From: CAWCDJ01 sp963796675
GTDB lineage: Bacteria; Acidobacteriota; Terriglobia; Bryobacterales; Bryobacteraceae
Direction of reading: 5' to 3'
Assembly: GCA_963796675.1 (NCBI GenBank)
Contig: CAWCMS010000002.1
Location: 992,001 to 1,056,000 of the forward strand
DNA length: 64,000 bases
Below are positions 63,083-64,000 of the stretch, in pieces. Under the pieces are notes generated by a model. It saw only the letters and a program-made list of their open reading frames with translations, made no database searches and was not told where the DNA came from. Both the position numbers and the translations under genes were made by a program. Numbering within the stretch: the stretch's first letter is position 1; every line of letters begins with the position of its first letter.

Positions 63083-64000
63083 ATGATGAACGCAAAACTC
63101 GCCGTTGTCCTTTCGCTGCTCTCGACGATTCCATGCCTGCAGGCCGCCGCGCCAGGCCCTGTGAAGAACCGCGCGCCGCTCGCGCCGAACGCCTTCTATC
63201 CGCTGCCGCTGACCTCCGTGCGGCCCACCGGCTGGCTGCGCGACGAGCTGCGCGTTCAGGCGCGCGGCCTTACCGGACATCTCGACGAGTTCTGGCCGGA
63301 CGTTGGTCCGACCTCCGCCTGGCTGGGCGGCGGCGGCGAAGGATGGGAGCGAGGCCCCTACTATCTGGATGGCCTGGTGCCGCTGGCCTATCTGCTCGAT
63401 GACCCCAGGCTCATCGCAAAGGCCAAGCCGTGGGTGGAATGGACGCTCACCCATCAGGCGGCCGACGGCGCCATCGGGCCGGCGAAGAATCGCGACTGGT
63501 GGCCCATCATGATCATGCTGAAGGTCCTCACCCAGTACCAGGAAGCCACGGGCGACCCGCGTGTGATTCCGCTGATGGAGAGGTACTTCGCTTACCAGGC
63601 GCGGTCGCTCGCGGCGAATCCGCTGAAGAGTTGGGCCATCTATCGCTGGCAGGACGAACTGGCGAGCATCCTCTGGCTTTACAATCGCAACGGCGATCCA
63701 CGACTGCTCGACTTTGCGCGGCAGCTCAAAGGCGAGGGCTTCGACTGGCAGGCTCTTTTCGCCGATTTTCCATTTCCCGGCAAGGTGGCACGCGAGCGCT
63801 CCAGCCTCCGCTCGCATGGCGTGAACAACGCGATGGGCTTGAAGACCGCTGCGCTCTGGCAGTTGATTTCGCACGACTCCGCCGGCCGGGACGCGACCGC
63901 CCGCATGTTCCACGTGCTCGACGAATATCAGGGGCTGCCCAACGGCATGTTCAGCGCCGACGAACACTTCGGCGGCCGCAGTCCGTCGCAGGGCACGGAG
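63083..64000 (+). CDS. GH127-type beta-L-arabinofuranosidase-like protein, 5' part
   Basis: The frame is open from ATG 63083 to the end of the window, so 306 codons of a longer protein are present. It has a signal peptide (MMNAKLAVVLSLLSTIPCLQA) and reads on as ALPLTSVRPTGWLRDELRVQ-like DUF1680/GH127 sequence: WERGPYYLDGLVPLAYLL, NRDWWPIMIMLKVLTQYQEA, RWQDELASILWLYNR, and near the edge GMFSADEHFGGRSPSQGTE, the segment preceding the catalytic Cys region in this family. It should cleave arabinofuranosyl or related linkages in plant-type polysaccharide. Its catalytic Cys and stop are outside the window. Confidence 0.85.
   Translation, partial: MMNAKLAVVLSLLSTIPCLQAAAPGPVKNRAPLAPNAFYPLPLTSVRPTGWLRDELRVQARGLTGHLDEFWPDVGPTSAWLGGGGEGWERGPYYLDGLVPLAYLLDDPRLIAKAKPWVEWTLTHQAADGAIGPAKNRDWWPIMIMLKVLTQYQEATGDPRVIPLMERYFAYQARSLAANPLKSWAIYRWQDELASILWLYNRNGDPRLLDFARQLKGEGFDWQALFADFPFPGKVARERSSLRSHGVNNAMGLKTAALWQLISHDSAGRDATARMFHVLDEYQGLPNGMFSADEHFGGRSPSQGTE

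Overview
The window looks like a chromosomal segment of an Acidobacteriota bacterium close to Candidatus Solibacter / Bryobacteraceae. Two lineage-flavoured families lie side by side: an SBBP-repeat protein with a TIGR03437-type C-terminal domain (4921-7047) and a TIGR03435/DUF3738-type protein (7082-7825). High GC, many secreted proteins of unknown function, DUF4159, DUF6600, a PEP-CTERM protein and secreted peptidases fit the same group. There is no phage, IS element, CRISPR array, tRNA or rRNA, and no gene-free stretch above 300 bases.

Layout. 1-3282 (+): the tail of an SRPBCC protein, then a tightly packed glycosyltransferase / PIG-L deacetylase / glycosyltransferase operon. 3288-4842 (-): fatty-acid desaturase and two coupled small membrane proteins. 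4921-9993: secreted proteins of the two lineage families, an orphan with a strong ribosome binding site, and a PAP2 phosphatase. 10027-13241 (-): ftsK and uppP, translationally coupled. 13448-16718: PEP-CTERM protein, FecR/DUF6600 protein, PaiB-like flavoprotein. 16735-21712: an S41 peptidase homologue lacking its catalytic pair, a YfiT-type thiol transferase, and a minus-strand operon running from patatin through small zinc-ribbon-like proteins to gph. 21736-25167: PQQ-dehydrogenase with its cytochrome, and a lone receiver protein. 25234-30474: a POTRA protein divergent from a very large three-part glycosyltransferase. 30586-38844 (-): secreted amidase, methyltransferase, M28 peptidase, DUF4159, a MauG-like peroxidase with an altered haem motif, aldo/keto reductase and lactate dehydrogenase. 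38952-46522: purB, an MBL-fold hydrolase, a BamD/POTRA protein, a MerR regulator, an APC transporter and an esterase; two blocks here are riddled with frameshifts. 46580-50081: a 37-residue membrane protein, larE and gyrA. 50293-64000: GT-C membrane protein, inward-rectifier K+ channel, DUF1254 protein, hemerythrin, hydrolases, LemA plus M48 protease, M20 peptidase, a TIM-barrel isomerase and the start of a GH127-type glycosidase.

How the genes work together. Envelope functions dominate: lipid-carrier recycling (uppP), division-coupled DNA translocation (ftsK), polysaccharide or lipid glycosylation (three glycosyltransferase loci), outer-membrane assembly relatives (two POTRA proteins) and periplasmic electron transfer (PQQ-dehydrogenase/cytochrome, MauG-like peroxidase). 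Housekeeping genes (gyrA, purB, ldh, gph) are scattered between them, so this is core or semi-core chromosome rather than an island. I found no complete undescribed system. The strongest leads are single proteins: the catalytically dead S41 homologue, the haem-motif variant in the MauG-like protein, the GT2-GtrA-GT-C fusion, and the two unusual POTRA proteins. About twenty frameshifts concentrated in 38.9-45.0 kb, in genes that should be essential and that keep their 4-base overlap, are best read as consensus-sequence errors.
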